Positions 12,190 to 23,499 of a stretch of 64,000 nt of DNA are shown here, piece by piece. Under the pieces are notes generated by a model. The model saw only the letters and a list, made by a program, of their open reading frames with translations, was not told the origin of the DNA and did not search any database. A program made the translations under genes and the position numbers. This DNA comes from Sipunculus nudus (Eukaryota > Annelida > Sipuncula > Golfingiida > Sipunculidae), in assembly GCA_026874595.1 (NCBI GenBank), contig CM049307.1, positions 76,856,643-76,920,642 on the forward strand, in the 5' to 3' direction. Each line of letters opens with the position of its first letter. Within the stretch, counting starts at the first letter, position 1.

Positions 12190-12690
12190 TCTGCTCACCT
12201 GGCAATAAGGAAAGATTTGGGACACAGGATCAAAGGTCAAGGTCACAGAGCCCATCCATTCACAAATTAATACATTGTCGCTAAACAGTTTTGAAAATAC
12301 AGATTGGCTTTAAACTTGATTTATTACGGAATCGCTACTAAAGTAAGGATCATATTTATTTCGGGGTTCAGAGGCCGAAGGTGAAGGTTACAAGATCCAC
12401 ATCTCTAAAACGAACGTAGATGCATTGTAAATCAAACTTTTCATCCCTAACCTCTCATCTTTCACATATGGCTTTACCTCCCGAAATGAAAGGAATCTGC
12501 AGTTTTTGAGATTACCTGCTCAGAGGTCAAAGTCGCTGGACACAAAATCAAAATGCTGTAAGTTCAAGGATAGTTCTCAGACAAGGTCAAGGTCACAGGA
12601 CCCACATTCTGAAAAATCTCTTACAAATATCCTTACAGATCAATTCAACAGGGCGTTGAGGCCAATAGGGTCGGAGGTAAGATGTTATAA
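12190..12690 (+). repeat. Dispersed repeat family 2, copy 1
   Basis: Diagnostic phrases are CAAGGTCACAGGACCCACAT, TCTGAAAAATCTCTTACAAA and GGGCGTTGAGGCC. The same phrases recur at 22.68-23.11 kb and 29.93-30.31 kb, so this is an interspersed repeat. No coding content was recognised in it. Confidence 0.55.
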
Positions 12691-12998
12691 TGTTAATTAT
12701 GCAAATGTTGTATATTGTGCAATAATTTTTAGTCGTTTGCAAATGCATAGAAGAGGCATAGAACACTAGTATAAGTTGCATGAATATAAAACAAAGTACG
12801 TTATCCGAAGAACATAAATCACAATGAACTTATTTCTGGTATGCAAGAAACTTACCAAGAGTTAGCTGGAGATAAAGTATGTGATAAGTCTCTTACAACC
12901 GTTTAGATTGGGTGCATTTTGCATACTTGATCCCAAACGAGTATGTATGTTCGCTAAAGTGTTCAACCATTACTGGTTAGGGATAGAGAACAAGAATA

Positions 12999-13860
12999 AA
13001 ACAAGTGGCCCATGGGCCATGAAGCTCAACTATTTTTGACTGGGTGCTCATATTTTAGTAATGTTATATATTGTTTGTGAGAATAGCCTATGGCTAAAGT
13101 TACAGTGTTGAAAAAAAGGGACAGAAAAATAAAAATTTCAGGATTCATATGAGACCTGCACAGGACCCCCTGGATTTCACAATAAAGGGTTCCAAGGAAA
13201 AATGGATACAATTTGTACCCTGTCTGTCTAGGTGCTCAAAATTATTTTTCTGGTCCATAGCTGGCAGAATATAGGTCACCCTGATCCAAATTCAGGTTTC
13301 CAAGGAGAATTGGCATGAATGTCATGTTAGAAGAGTCTAGGGCTTATTGATACAATTTATGCCCCGCCTGATTGTCTGGGTGCTAAAATCAATTGTTCAA
13401 AGTTACTCAGTATAGGTCACCATGACCCAATTTCAGGTTTCCAAGTACACTTGACATGGACCTCCCTTATTTTTTTTTAAAAGATTTTAGGCCTCATGGA
13501 TACAATTTGTGCCCTGTTTGGGTGCTTATATGACTTCTTTTTTCTCAAAGGCCGCAAAATTTATTTTTCAGAAGATTCTAGGCCTAATAAACAGTGTGTG
13601 CCCTGACTGACTTCCTGGTTGATCAAAATCCTGTTTTCGGCCTGTAGGTCACAACAAGAAGGTCACCATGTCCTTATTTCAGGTTTCATAGGAGTTTGGC
13701 CAAGGACCTCCCAGGATGTTGCATTAGAAGATTCTAGCCCTAACAGATACGATTTGTGCGAATCAGGCATTCAGGGTGCTCAAAATCTAGTTAATGGTCT
13801 CGTAGGTCACAAGATGTAGGTCACCATGATCTAATTTCAGGTTTCCAAAGAGATATCTAA
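12999..13860 (+). mobile_element. Tandem-core dispersed element, family 3, copy 1
   Basis: Begins with a degenerate copy of the family 1 end (AAGTGGCCCATGGGCCATG, AAGCTCAACT) and continues with about five imperfect direct repeats of 120-165 bp. Unit markers are TTCAGGTTTCCAAG, TTCTAGGCCTAATNGATACA, GTCTGGGTGCTCAAAAT and TAGGTCACCATGACC. A second copy with the same order lies at 62980-63850. No protein was recognised. Confidence 0.6.
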
Positions 13861-14499
13861 ATATAAGACAATTATAGGCGTTTTCACAGCACATAGTTTT
13901 CACCGCACAATTGTGATTTACTTGACTACTTAACTAACAATACGCATCATTTTTCCGAGCAACATCTAATAGATCAAAAATGATTTAGATGATAGTACTT
14001 GTATGACTCCAACAGTAACATTCAGTTCTACAAAAGATCTGAATAAAATCAATGAAAGCAAGTTCATATAACGATTAGAATATGGGTAGCCGGTAAGCAA
14101 CTACGCAAATCGGCCAAAACAGAGTTGAACGGGTGAAGTGAGTTTGGTACAAATACTTTGAAGAAGTCTAATTTTTTTTCTTTACATTTTTTATATATTT
14201 GAGTAGAAACAGACACAATAAACCAAAGGTTTGTTTATTTCCACTGTAAAATATGAAAACATATTTAAGGTGTGCAAAGTAATTTTGTATAAATTAAATC
14301 CATCTAACCAATCAAAACTTTTTTTTTTTAATATTTCATGAATTATGGTTTGAATTATTGCAAAAACGTATTCAAATAAATTTTTCATACCAATCAACAA
14401 ACATTTCATATATATTAATAATAAGCGTGTCTTATATATGTGCTATAAATTTCTTGATATGTAAACCTTTCGATCCGCAAACTATTTTAATTATTTTGC
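13861..14499. other. No gene recognised
   Basis: AT-rich sequence without recognisable coding signal or repeats. Confidence 0.45.
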
Positions 14500-14700
14500 G
14501 GGCTGGACTGCGAGCCGAAAACTAAAAAAAGCGGAGCGGGGCGGATGCGGGCTGAAAGAAAATTTCGCGGGGCGGGCGCGGACTGAAAGAATCATAGTAA
14601 CTGCGGGGTGGGCGGGCTGAATTTATTTCTTTGATTGCGGGGCGGGCAGACAGGACATGATGCGGGGCGGGTGCGGGTTCAGTTTTTCAGCCCGCGCAGG
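14500..14700. repeat. GC-rich degenerate minisatellite
   Basis: Repeated variants of GCGGGGCGGGYGCGGGCTGAA, with phrases such as GGGGCGGATGCGGGCTGAA, GGGGCGGGCGCGGACTGAA and GGGGTGGGCGGGCTGAA separated by short AT-rich stretches. Its GC content contrasts sharply with the surrounding DNA. Confidence 0.75.
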
Positions 14701-14704
14701 GCCT

Positions 14705-15320
14705 TAATATATACACATGCAAAATTTCAGGAGGATACGTCAAACCAGTCCGGAGATATGTCTGGATGCCTGCAGCCTGAACTTCAATGTAGGTGGTTCA
14801 ACCTGTCAAAGAATCTAGAAAGCTATCCAGGATGTATAAACATGCAAAATTTCTGGTGGATAAGTCCAACCACTGCACAGTTATGAGTGATTTTATCCCA
14901 AGGCAGATGAACAGATGGACGCTGTGCAAAAATGGTTGCAGGTGGCGCCTCCATATTTTTTTTTTGTTATGAAGCTATCCAGCGGCTACATATGTGCCAA
15001 ATTTTTATCTTGATTGGTCAAACGAGTCCCAAGATATGTGGGTTAATGTGTCAAAACAGACGCACAGACGAGAGGGGAAAGGTCAGAGGTCAACGCACCA
15101 GTCAACATGTGCCCGATAACGATGTAAAGTTTCGGAAAAATCTGTCAATGTCTCAGAGTTCTATTCCGGAAACGAACGCGGCGGAGGCGGCGGCGGAACC
15201 CAGTCAAAAACATAGTATCCGCAAAACTCTGTTTGTGGATACAAATATTATTCAGAAATTTCAAATGTATCAGAATCGTTGCAAAGATATAAATATCTAC
15301 TTTACGGCCTAATTTATGGA
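14705..15320 (-). repeat. Dispersed repeat family 4, short arm of a large inverted repeat
   Basis: Contains CAGTCCGGAGATATGTCTGG, TTTTATCCCAAGGCAGATGA and TGCAAAAATGGTTGCAGG with a GGTGGCGCC core at 14941. Read in reverse complement, these match the first unit of the array at 16960-17110. The outer edge, with GCGGCGGAGGCGGCGGCGG and AGTATCCGCAAAACTCTGTT, matches the reverse complement of 16660-16740. The two arms are therefore inverted copies. Confidence 0.65.
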
Positions 15321-16659
15321 TAACACAGGAATTGATAGAAGACAATTTTTCAAAGGAAAATATGATGGTATCCATGCAAATTTCACAGGACCTGAGACGG
15401 GACTTTCAATAATATGTGTTCAATAATGAAATAATCCTGCAAAGTTCTTGTTCTATACACAAGGCCTTGCATACAGGCCTACTACCTATAACATAGCCTG
15501 TTTAGAAGCATTATATTTTTCGCTGCTTCGGGAGCGTAGCAACTGTATAATTAACATTTTTTCAAAGGGTGTTGCATAATGGTTTTAATGATGTTCGCCT
15601 TCTTCTCTAAATAATTTACAAAATCACGGCTGTAATCTTGAAATTAATAAGCAGTGTGTATCTGTTCGTAAACAATTTTTTTTTTAGAAACAGACACACA
15701 TTCAAAATGATAGTAACAGCAGTGATCATTTTAGAATAACAGTTAATGTGTGGTAACGTTAACATATCACCACTGTGTCACAAGTATGCTTTTAAGGAGT
15801 GAGAACTTCGGACCAGGATCGAGATTAATGCTTACGTTACTGTTATTCACGCAACCCTTTTTGAACTTTAAACAATAACATCTATTCTCAAGGATTAACT
15901 TGCCAACGCTGACAAGAGCGTCAAGATATAGTCAAGATTTATTGTACAATAAAAGCAAAAACATAAAACTCACCTCGGGTACAATCAACACTATTTATGA
16001 GATGTTAGGTATAAAATGGTTAGGTATAGGATAAGATGTATTGATATATACAAACTTCAAGAGCTATTATCTCAGTCATAAATCAGAAAAATGTTGACAT
16101 GGGAGATATGGTTACCACAGTGTTATCCACTTATTTTACGTTTTTTTTATAAGTATTTGTAAAGGTTACATAGGTGTGTTAGCGGATCTACAAATCCGTC
16201 CGCGCCCGGTATTGACCTATTAATATAAAATGCACGTAAGTCCGGTGATCTTCATGGAGTACTTACACAAAATACAAAACGTCGCAAAACAAATATTTTA
16301 CTTTTGCTGTAAGAAGCCAAAGCTGTCGATGAGACCTTACCTTGGCGAATGAAGCTGTGGACTGCAGTGCACACTACGAGTTACAGTTGAGCCGTCTTAT
16401 TTCTGCAGTTAAGGTGATTGTTTTAGGTATGGGGACCTAAAGCTCGATTCGAATGTAGCAATATTACCGTTGGAAAAGGAATACTAACATATATTTACTC
16501 TAGCAGTCCATAGATGCGGATGAGGTAACACGGACACCTGTGATTTCATTAACATGTACGTGTATGAAGTGCGTATGTAGCAAAATCGAGGGGGGGGGGG
16601 CGATCGAAACGTGCTCCTATTGCACAGTTAGCAAACCTATATGAGCACATTGTCTCACA
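15321..16659. other. Spacer between inverted arms, no gene
   Basis: About 1.3 kb between the two inverted family 4 arms. It contains a G-run near 16590-16600 and scattered open frames of no recognisable content. Confidence 0.5.
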
Positions 16660-17960
16660 CAAAATTGTAAATGTATCCGCTAAAACAGATTTTTGCGGTT
16701 ACTATGCCGCCGCCGCATAGGTTTCCGTAGAACTCCTCCGTAACCACTGGGCAGAATTTTTTTTTTATTCGGAATTATGATCGTTTCACATGTGAACTGC
16801 TGCACCCTCATTTTTGGTTAACCTCTGACCTTTCACTTCAGTCCAGCGTCCTTTTGTGCGTCTGTTTCAACTCATAAACCCACTTATCTTGGAACTCGTT
16901 TGACCGATCAGGGAAAAAAATTGCATAAATGTATTGGATAGCTTTATAACTTTAAAACATACATAAGAAATTGGGGCGCCACAAGCAACCAATTTTTGCA
17001 CAGTGTCCATCTGTTCATCTGCCTTGGGATAAAATCACTCATATTTCTGCAGTGAATTAACTTTGTGTAGGCCTATTCATCCTGGATAGCTTTCTGGATT
17101 TTATGATAGGTGGCACCACCTACATTCACGTTCAGTCAGCAGCATCCAGGCTTTTATCTCAGGACTGGTTTGACGTATCCTCCTGAAATTTTGCTTGCAT
17201 ATAGATCTCACATAGCTCTTTATCATACACAAAACCATTTTTGCACAGTGTCCGTCTGTTTTTCTGCCGTGGTACAAAATCACTTATATCTCGGCAGTGG
17301 TTTGTCTTATCTGCCTAAAAGTTTGCATGTATATAAACCTTTGATAACTTTCTCGATTTTGTGGCAGGTGGTACCACCTACTTTCACGTTCAAGCTGCAG
17401 ACATCCAGGCTTTTATCTCCGGACTGGTTTGACGTATCATCCTGAAATTTTGCATGTGTATAGATCTCACATAGGTCTTAATCATACGCAAACTAATGGC
17501 GCCACCTGCAACCATTTATGTACAGCTTTGGTCTGTTTGTCTGCCGAGGGATAAAATCACTCATCTCTCGGCAGTGGTTAGACTTATCTGCCTAAACGTT
17601 TGCCTGTATAAACATCTTGGATAGCTTTCTATATTTTGCCGACATACTTTCACATTTAAGCTGCAGACATCCAAGCTTATATCTCCGGACTGGTTTGGCG
17701 TATTCTCCTGAAATAGGGCATGTGCATAGATCTCACATAGCTCTTTATCATACGCAAAACTGGTGGCGCCACCAGCAACCATTTTTGCACAGGGTCCGTC
17801 TGTTTTTTCTGCCGTGGGATAAAATCACTCATATCTCGGCAGTGGTTTGACTTATCTGCACTAAATTTTGCAGTTGTATACAACTTGGATATCTTTGTGG
17901 ATTCTGTGGCAGGTGGCGCTACCTAAATACACATTTCGGCTGCAGACGTCCATGCTAATA
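16660..17960 (+). repeat. Dispersed repeat family 4, long arm with tandem core
   Basis: Tandem units of about 265-280 bp marked by TTTGACGTATCCTCCTGAAA (near 17170, 17430, 17695), ATAAAATCACTCATATCTCG (near 17030, 17275, 17550, 17820) and a palindromic core GGTGGCGCCACC or a one- or two-base variant (17109, 17367, 17495, 17762, 17912). Pairs with 14705-15320 as an inverted repeat. Open frames inside it are by-products of the repeat. Confidence 0.7.
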
Positions 17961-18260
17961 TGCAACACACCTCTCTATTTCCCCTTGCCACTCAATCCTT
18001 GCCTCACTTGACCCGTCCCACTCTGTTTCGGCGGATACACGTAGTCGCTTGTCGACTTCCCGTATTCTAGTTTAATACGGAGCCATGCAAACGTTTTACA
18101 GAAATGTTTCAGGTGTTACAAGGAATCAACAGGCATTGTCTCGCAGTAGATTTTAAATTGAAATTCTAGTGAAAAGCTTGTGTTAAGGAACACGGATACT
18201 TGTGTGATGTAACATAAATGGAATGAGTTGTTATTTCAGTTGTTGAAGAGGTAAACCTAT

Positions 18261-20004
18261 ATGGCGACAGATCTGATAACCAGCTGGCATTCTTTCCTCG
18301 ACCGGCAGATGTTACGGACAGAGTTACCATGGGACAGGGCAGCCAAAGTACTTAATGTCTGGGTCAACGCTGTTATATCGGCATTTGTCATCGGTGCAGG
18401 TTTCTTTGGTAAGATACTTTCGTATTTTCAATTAAAAGGGGCGTATCACCTGTAAAGCATTTCGAATTAATACGAACACAATATTTGTATCTGCCAAAAT
18501 ATTGCTGTCAAACAGGACATGCCCTAACTGACTTGCCCAGAAAAATGTAACACATTTAACCCCCCCAAAAAAGCATTTGTACCTGCCAAAATATTACCCT
18601 GAAGCAGTTTGCTTACTCCTGTACACTCCTGTACTGCTTACCCCAGGCTAAACACCGATCAATCAGGAGTTGCCCTGACTTGACCCGATAATGTAATACA
18701 TGTTCCCGCCAGCTGAAACACCGTGTGATGCGGCAAAATAATCAGACCTCCGGCCCCCGGCCTTGTTTTGGTAGACAGAACCTGGTGGACACTGATAACT
18801 AACACGCAGGGCCATAACAAAGTGTTAAACAGCCATATGCGAGATACTGAGACTGTGTGCTGAGATGGTTATGCCGGAAAACTTTTGTTTAAAGCAAGCT
18901 GAACTGATAATCTAAAAATGCATAATATTCTTCCTGGTTTTATTGTATTTGCCAATATTCGTTCTAAAACAATGTGCCTTCTACTTGACAAATATTATAA
19001 TACATATGGTATTGCAAAATGTTAAATTAAATTTAATGAAGGGATCACATGTTACCTGTTTTGTCTAATATACAGGGTCTGTTGTATCTTGCCGAACCAA
19101 AATTGATGACAAGGGAGAAGAGGAGGCATTCGTAGACAAGTTTTGTGGAGCAAACATGTCCTCATATTCTAATACGACGGACACATTTACGCCACTTCCG
19201 CATAAGATATTCCCAGTTCTGTACTTTAGTCAGGCTATTTTTTTTCTCATCCCGTATCTTGTTTGGGAAGTTTTGGCTGTACCTGAATTATTAACTTTCT
19301 TGAAATCCATTATAACTTACTGTAAGGAAATGGGAAGTGTACTGAACAAATTACCAAGGGAAGCCGAACACAAACATCGCGACAATTACCTACAACAGGC
19401 CGAAGTATTTTCCAGCCATATAGCTGATCTATATTCCTACTGGCTGAATGAGAGAGCCGCTCGGCTGAGTTTTGTGTACATTATACGCCAGCTACTAGTT
19501 TGGGTAATCTGTTTAGCTTTTGTGGTATTGCAAGTGGTCATTGCACCAATTACTTCACTTTCAGTTTTTGAATTCCAGTGTCTCGTGGATGAAGGCAGAG
19601 TATATCGGTGTGTCATTACTAACACGTTTCTTCTGAGTGTGGTGTGGTATGTGAATATCATTTTCCTAGGGCTGACCTCTATTGTCAGTACCGGGTATAC
19701 CATATATCATTTAACGGAAATTGAAGTGACTGATTCATTTTTATATAAAAATCTTCCTAATATATCGAAAATGACCGACATTAAAAAACGTAGAGGAGGT
19801 AGATTGCTTTCCAGATTTCTCTACCACAATGAGTCATTTATTGAGGATTTTCCTTATATAGAAGCGAATAACAGAGGGAAAACGCGCCCAAATGATGTAA
19901 CATTTTCAAGATTTAGATCAAACCAGGCCAACCCTTTGAAAAGGATAAGGGAGGATGATTTGTTAGGAACTCCCGCAGACATTTCAACCAGGCCTTTTTT
20001 ATGA
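18261..20004 (+). CDS. Pannexin/innexin-family channel protein, two exons
   Basis: Exon 1 is 18261-18408 and exon 2 is 19076-20004. The 667-bp intron has GTAAGA at its start and TATACAG at its end and splits a Gly codon in phase 1. The spliced product is 358 residues. Four membrane segments fit residues about 32-50, 96-116, 180-205 and 234-262. Extracellular loop 1 has Cys55 and Cys73 with 17 residues between, the same spacing as in human pannexin 1, and the FVDKFC context resembles pannexin FVDSYC. LPHKIFPVLYF precedes the second membrane segment, as in pannexins. Loop 2 has Cys218 and Cys228. These four cysteines are the family hallmark. Loop 1 has two N-glycosylation sequons, Asn76 (NMS) and Asn82 (NTT), which in this superfamily go with unpaired membrane channels rather than gap junctions. 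The CW after loop 1 and the YYQWV motif of typical innexins are absent. The upstream acceptor-like TTATTTCAG near 18239 suggests a 5' untranslated exon. The frame ends at 20004 just after a T6 run; see findings for a possible lost tail. Confidence 0.85.
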
Positions 20005-20239
20005 AAATTCCTTGGATGACGAATTAAGGAAGGAGAGGTGTCGATGCCTTACAAACAGGACAGATAAGGGATTTTAATATAAGAAGAACGGCCCGTTTGC
20101 GCAGTCTGCAGGACTTACGAATAGTGAGTATCCTTCGCGAAGTAATTACGAAGACAAAACATTAAAAAGGAATTCTGTAAACCCGATCACTGAGGAAAGC
20201 AAAATACAGAAATGTGCTGAGAAAGGATTCTTAGAGTAA
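20005..20239 (+). other. Possible frameshifted remainder of the pannexin-like C-tail
   Basis: Shifting by one base at the T6 run (19995-20000) opens a frame that reads on through FYENSLDDELRKERCRC, stops once at a TAA near 20069, then continues for more than 50 coding-like codons (KNGPFAQSAGLTNSEYPS...) to a stop at 20239. With it the protein would be about 436 residues, close to the usual pannexin length. It could also be ordinary 3' untranslated sequence. ATTAAA near 20162 is the only polyadenylation-like signal noticed nearby. Confidence 0.35.
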
Positions 20240-20524
20240 TTTTTGAATTAATGAAGGACGGATGCACCATTGCAGGGAAATAATGCCGGTGACTATTCTA
20301 GATAATAGTCAAGTGTAACTCAAACACAGTCTTCAAATATAAGACAATGGGGGTATATACATGAAGAAAATATTGTTTAGCAGATGAAAAATTAAAAAGA
20401 AAATTGGTGCCAGTTAATCACATATCTGATTCCTATACAAAACTTATTTATAAGTTTATATACTTTCATGTCGAACATACGATAATTTTTTTTTTCACTT
20501 ATAATAATATAATCTAAAAAATGC

Positions 20525-20546
20525 GTGGGCGACAACTCTCGCCCAC
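20525..20546. other. Perfect 8-bp stem hairpin
   Basis: GTGGGCGA, a six-base loop, then TCGCCCAC, about 520 bases downstream of the pannexin stop codon. It may belong to the 3' region of that gene, but nothing shows this directly. Confidence 0.5.
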
Positions 20547-21059
20547 TTGTTGGAATAAGAGTTCAGGTTTGTCTCGATGGTAGCAACAAAGGGATCTACT
20601 ATTCTAACTCTATAAAATTTAATGCTGCCTGCCTCAAGTTTTTTTATTGTTATAAGAGCTTTACATTGGACTGTTATTCTCTGAGAGTATACATTTCGCT
20701 GTGGCGGTGATGGTATCCAGGTACTGTGCACTTTGTTTATTAGGCTGTGTGATTATATTGATTTGATGTTATACTGTTATTGTAATGTGTAATTGTATTG
20801 ATTTAGAGTATTGTAATGTTAGGGTTGTTTTAAGAAAAAAATTTAGTTATTTGTTAACAAAAAACCACTGACTTCTTTATTCATTCCCCTAGACATTTCA
20901 CGGTGCCTAGTGTTACAGAATCTGATTTTTTTATCAAAATTTGTGTTCATCACGCATCCGTGATCTGCTTATATTAGGTTCGTAACAACTCATTGCTATT
21001 CTAAGTATATCTTGTTCCATCATTCACCACTAAGGTGACGTTAATTATGCTTTTTAGCT

Positions 21060-21222
21060 CAGCTTACTGTATGTTATCTTCCCTATAGCGATCACCCTTT
21101 GTCCGTCGTCTGTCTGTCTGTCCGGCTTCCTGGCCGTTAACGGGGCACAGATTGTAACTGTTGGACCTAGACACTTTCAACTGAAAACCCTTAGATGTCC
21201 ATAAAAAATCTCCTTGGAATGC
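21060..21222 (+). repeat. Family 1 element, truncated leader copy
   Basis: Shares CTATAGCGATCACCCTTTGT, the CCGTCTGT run and GTTAACGGGGCACAGATTGT with the element at 5299-6851. It breaks off after the first partial unit, where an (AT)n run starts. Confidence 0.65.
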
Positions 21223-21225
21223 TGA

Positions 21226-21253
21226 AATATATATATATATATATATATATATA
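21226..21253. repeat. (AT)n microsatellite
   Basis: AT dinucleotide run immediately following the truncated family 1 copy. Confidence 0.9.
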
Positions 21254-22679
21254 AAGATGTCGGTGTTATTGTGCGCAGGGGTGTTACATGTGTTGTTGAC
21301 ACTTGATTCGTGTGGCGCGGGCATGGGTTGTTTGTGGAGCAACCTCGCCTGGCCGGCTGCTGGCTCGGTGTAATCCGCATTGTTTGAACTCAGATGTGTA
21401 AAGACACAGCGTTCGTGCTAATCTGGAATTTTCTGAATAAACAAAACCGTGCAAGATACTCACCAAGTCGCGACCGAGGTAGTGCCAATACTGGCCACTC
21501 TTATTCCCCAGATGTCAATCAGTAGACACATGGCATAAATGGGGGATTATCGGATAACCTTGCTTTCCGAGACCGGGATTTTTGTTCCCTCGACCGTCTT
21601 GAACAATGGTGGTTTTTTTCCCAGAGACCAGGGTCTACAGAGTTGATATAATGTGAGATGACGCTATTTTGCCCATGCGACATGTCAGAGAATATGTTGA
21701 CGCAACGAATGGGTGGCCGTAGCCGAGAAGTTCTCCGTTCGACGCAAGTAGACTTACATGTCCAATATAAATGCCTACCGATTCGGGTATTAGCGGCTTA
21801 GACTAACACAGACCAGTGTTCCTTCACAAAGGGATAATTTTTTGCTGTAGAATTAACGTTTCTTTTGAAGTTCTTACTGTTTTTTTTTCCCAGACACAAA
21901 TTACCCCTCTAGTACATTTATTACAAAAATGTTCGATTATTGCATCCTGTTGAAAAATAATCCGCATATATGTGAACAAATGTCTTCATAATTGGGACTC
22001 GCGATGGAACTATTAAGCCGTTTGTACTTTCCCAGAATTTATTGTTGTTAAAAATTCATTTCTCGAAATAAGAAAAGAACAGTAAACATACCGCTTTGGT
22101 TTGATCCAAGCGACTACATTATTCGTATTGACAAGTTTAGTCATTCAGAAGCTCTACAAGTTAGTATTAATGTCATTCCTTTATAATCACATCAATAACA
22201 ACCAAAGTTTAAATATTCAAGCATGGTGGATATCTAAAACATACATGTACTTTTATCTTGAAGAAAATGTAACATGCATTTTCATTTAAATTCATATAGA
22301 AATTAGAGTCTGCAATTCACCTCAACGTAGTTGTGACTATATAATTATCGGGGAATAAAGTCTAATGATTTAAACCTTCTGATGGCCCGTCGGAAGTTCC
22401 TAGAAAATATATAATGAATGCTGCAATGAAACATTGTCCTCATTGACAGAGTGACCTTGCCAGGGACGAAAAAGATCGAGATACGGCTGACCGAGGACTG
22501 AGGGTGCACGAGTCCAGCCGTGAAATCCTAGCTGACACCAGAGTGCAGCAGATCGTGTGGGCGCTTAATACATCATACAAGCGTATCTCCTAATTTACTG
22601 TTTCGAGAAGGGCATTTTTGTATTAGTTTTAGCAAGCGATGTTACAAATTTGACATTTATATATCATTTATATATGGAT
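21254..22679. other. No gene recognised
   Basis: No convincing coding frame, RNA gene or repeat was identified; open frames up to about 90 codons lack motifs. Confidence 0.45.
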
Positions 22680-23115
22680 ACGCGGGTGCCCAATAGTAAT
22701 CAATCTATCTGTCTGTGTCTCAGATTGTCCAACTGTCCGTCCACAAAAATTCTATTCCGCAAGCTAATTCCAGTTCAGATTGACATATGGATTTTAAACT
22801 TGACTTTTATATGGCCCACTACTAGAGGAAGAACACTATTGATTTTTGGGCCCTCAGGTCAAAGTCAGATTTACAGGACTCACTTCTTTATTCTTTATAA
22901 AGAATTTGGAGACATATTAAGCCGAACTTGTCATCCCACACGTTGCCCCTACTAATAGGAGAAGGCAATAATTGATTTTGGGGTTAAATGACAAAAGGGT
23001 CACAAGGTCACAGGGGAAATCTGTCCACATTTTTTCCCGGAAGTAGACTCCAGTTTGAATCATTTATTAGTTTCAAACGTGACATATTTATGGCCGTAAA
23101 AATATTTTAAGTGAT
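22680..23115 (+). repeat. Dispersed repeat family 2, copy 2
   Basis: Shares with 12.19 and 29.93 kb the phrases AAACTTGA, CACTACTAGAGGAAG, TTGATTTTTGGGCCCTCAGG, AGGTCAAAGTCAGA and ACAGGACTCAC. Two successive sub-blocks both carry TATTGATTTTNGGG. Confidence 0.5.
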
Positions 23116-23284
23116 GTTGATGGCAATGTGTTACATTTACAACGCCTGAACCATATTCATTAAAGATATTGGACTGGAATTACACTGACTGAAATATCTT
23201 ATAAATAAAGACGGACATGGACAAGTTGCCATACATATTAAATCTAAGCCGGACAGCTAAAATTGTTTGTTAGGTCTTTCTCTA

Positions 23285-23431
23285 AAAAAAAACAAAAGTA
23301 GCCAGAGACCATGACTTCTGTCAGGATCCTCGTCACAATTTCTTGTGTGTTCATGAAAAGTTCTGGAACATAGGCACCAAAGTAAACAGCCTTGATAGAG
23401 AAATCTATTACTGGTAATCCAGAGAGCCTTT
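23285..23431 (-). other. Candidate host exon, unrecognised
   Basis: On the minus strand, after the acceptor-like TTTTTTAAAG, one frame reads LSGLPVIDFSIKAVYFGAY, VPELFMNTQEIVTRILTEV, MVSGYFC without a stop. The residue mix is strongly protein-like (amphipathic, no low complexity). No clear donor and no partner exon were found, and I do not recognise the family. It may be one exon of a host gene or a relic. Confidence 0.3.
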
Positions 23432-23499
23432 AAAAAATAAAAGATTGTTCCGTATATCTCATACGGGGACTCTACAAAAGATAAGTGAAGACGCTGACA

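Noticed and set aside
17110-17883. Several open frames of 60-111 codons on both strands
   Set aside because: They are produced by the tandem core of repeat family 4 and repeat with its period.
21720-21780. tRNA-like GGTGGCCGTAGCCGAGAAG
   Set aside because: No box B at the right distance and no cloverleaf.
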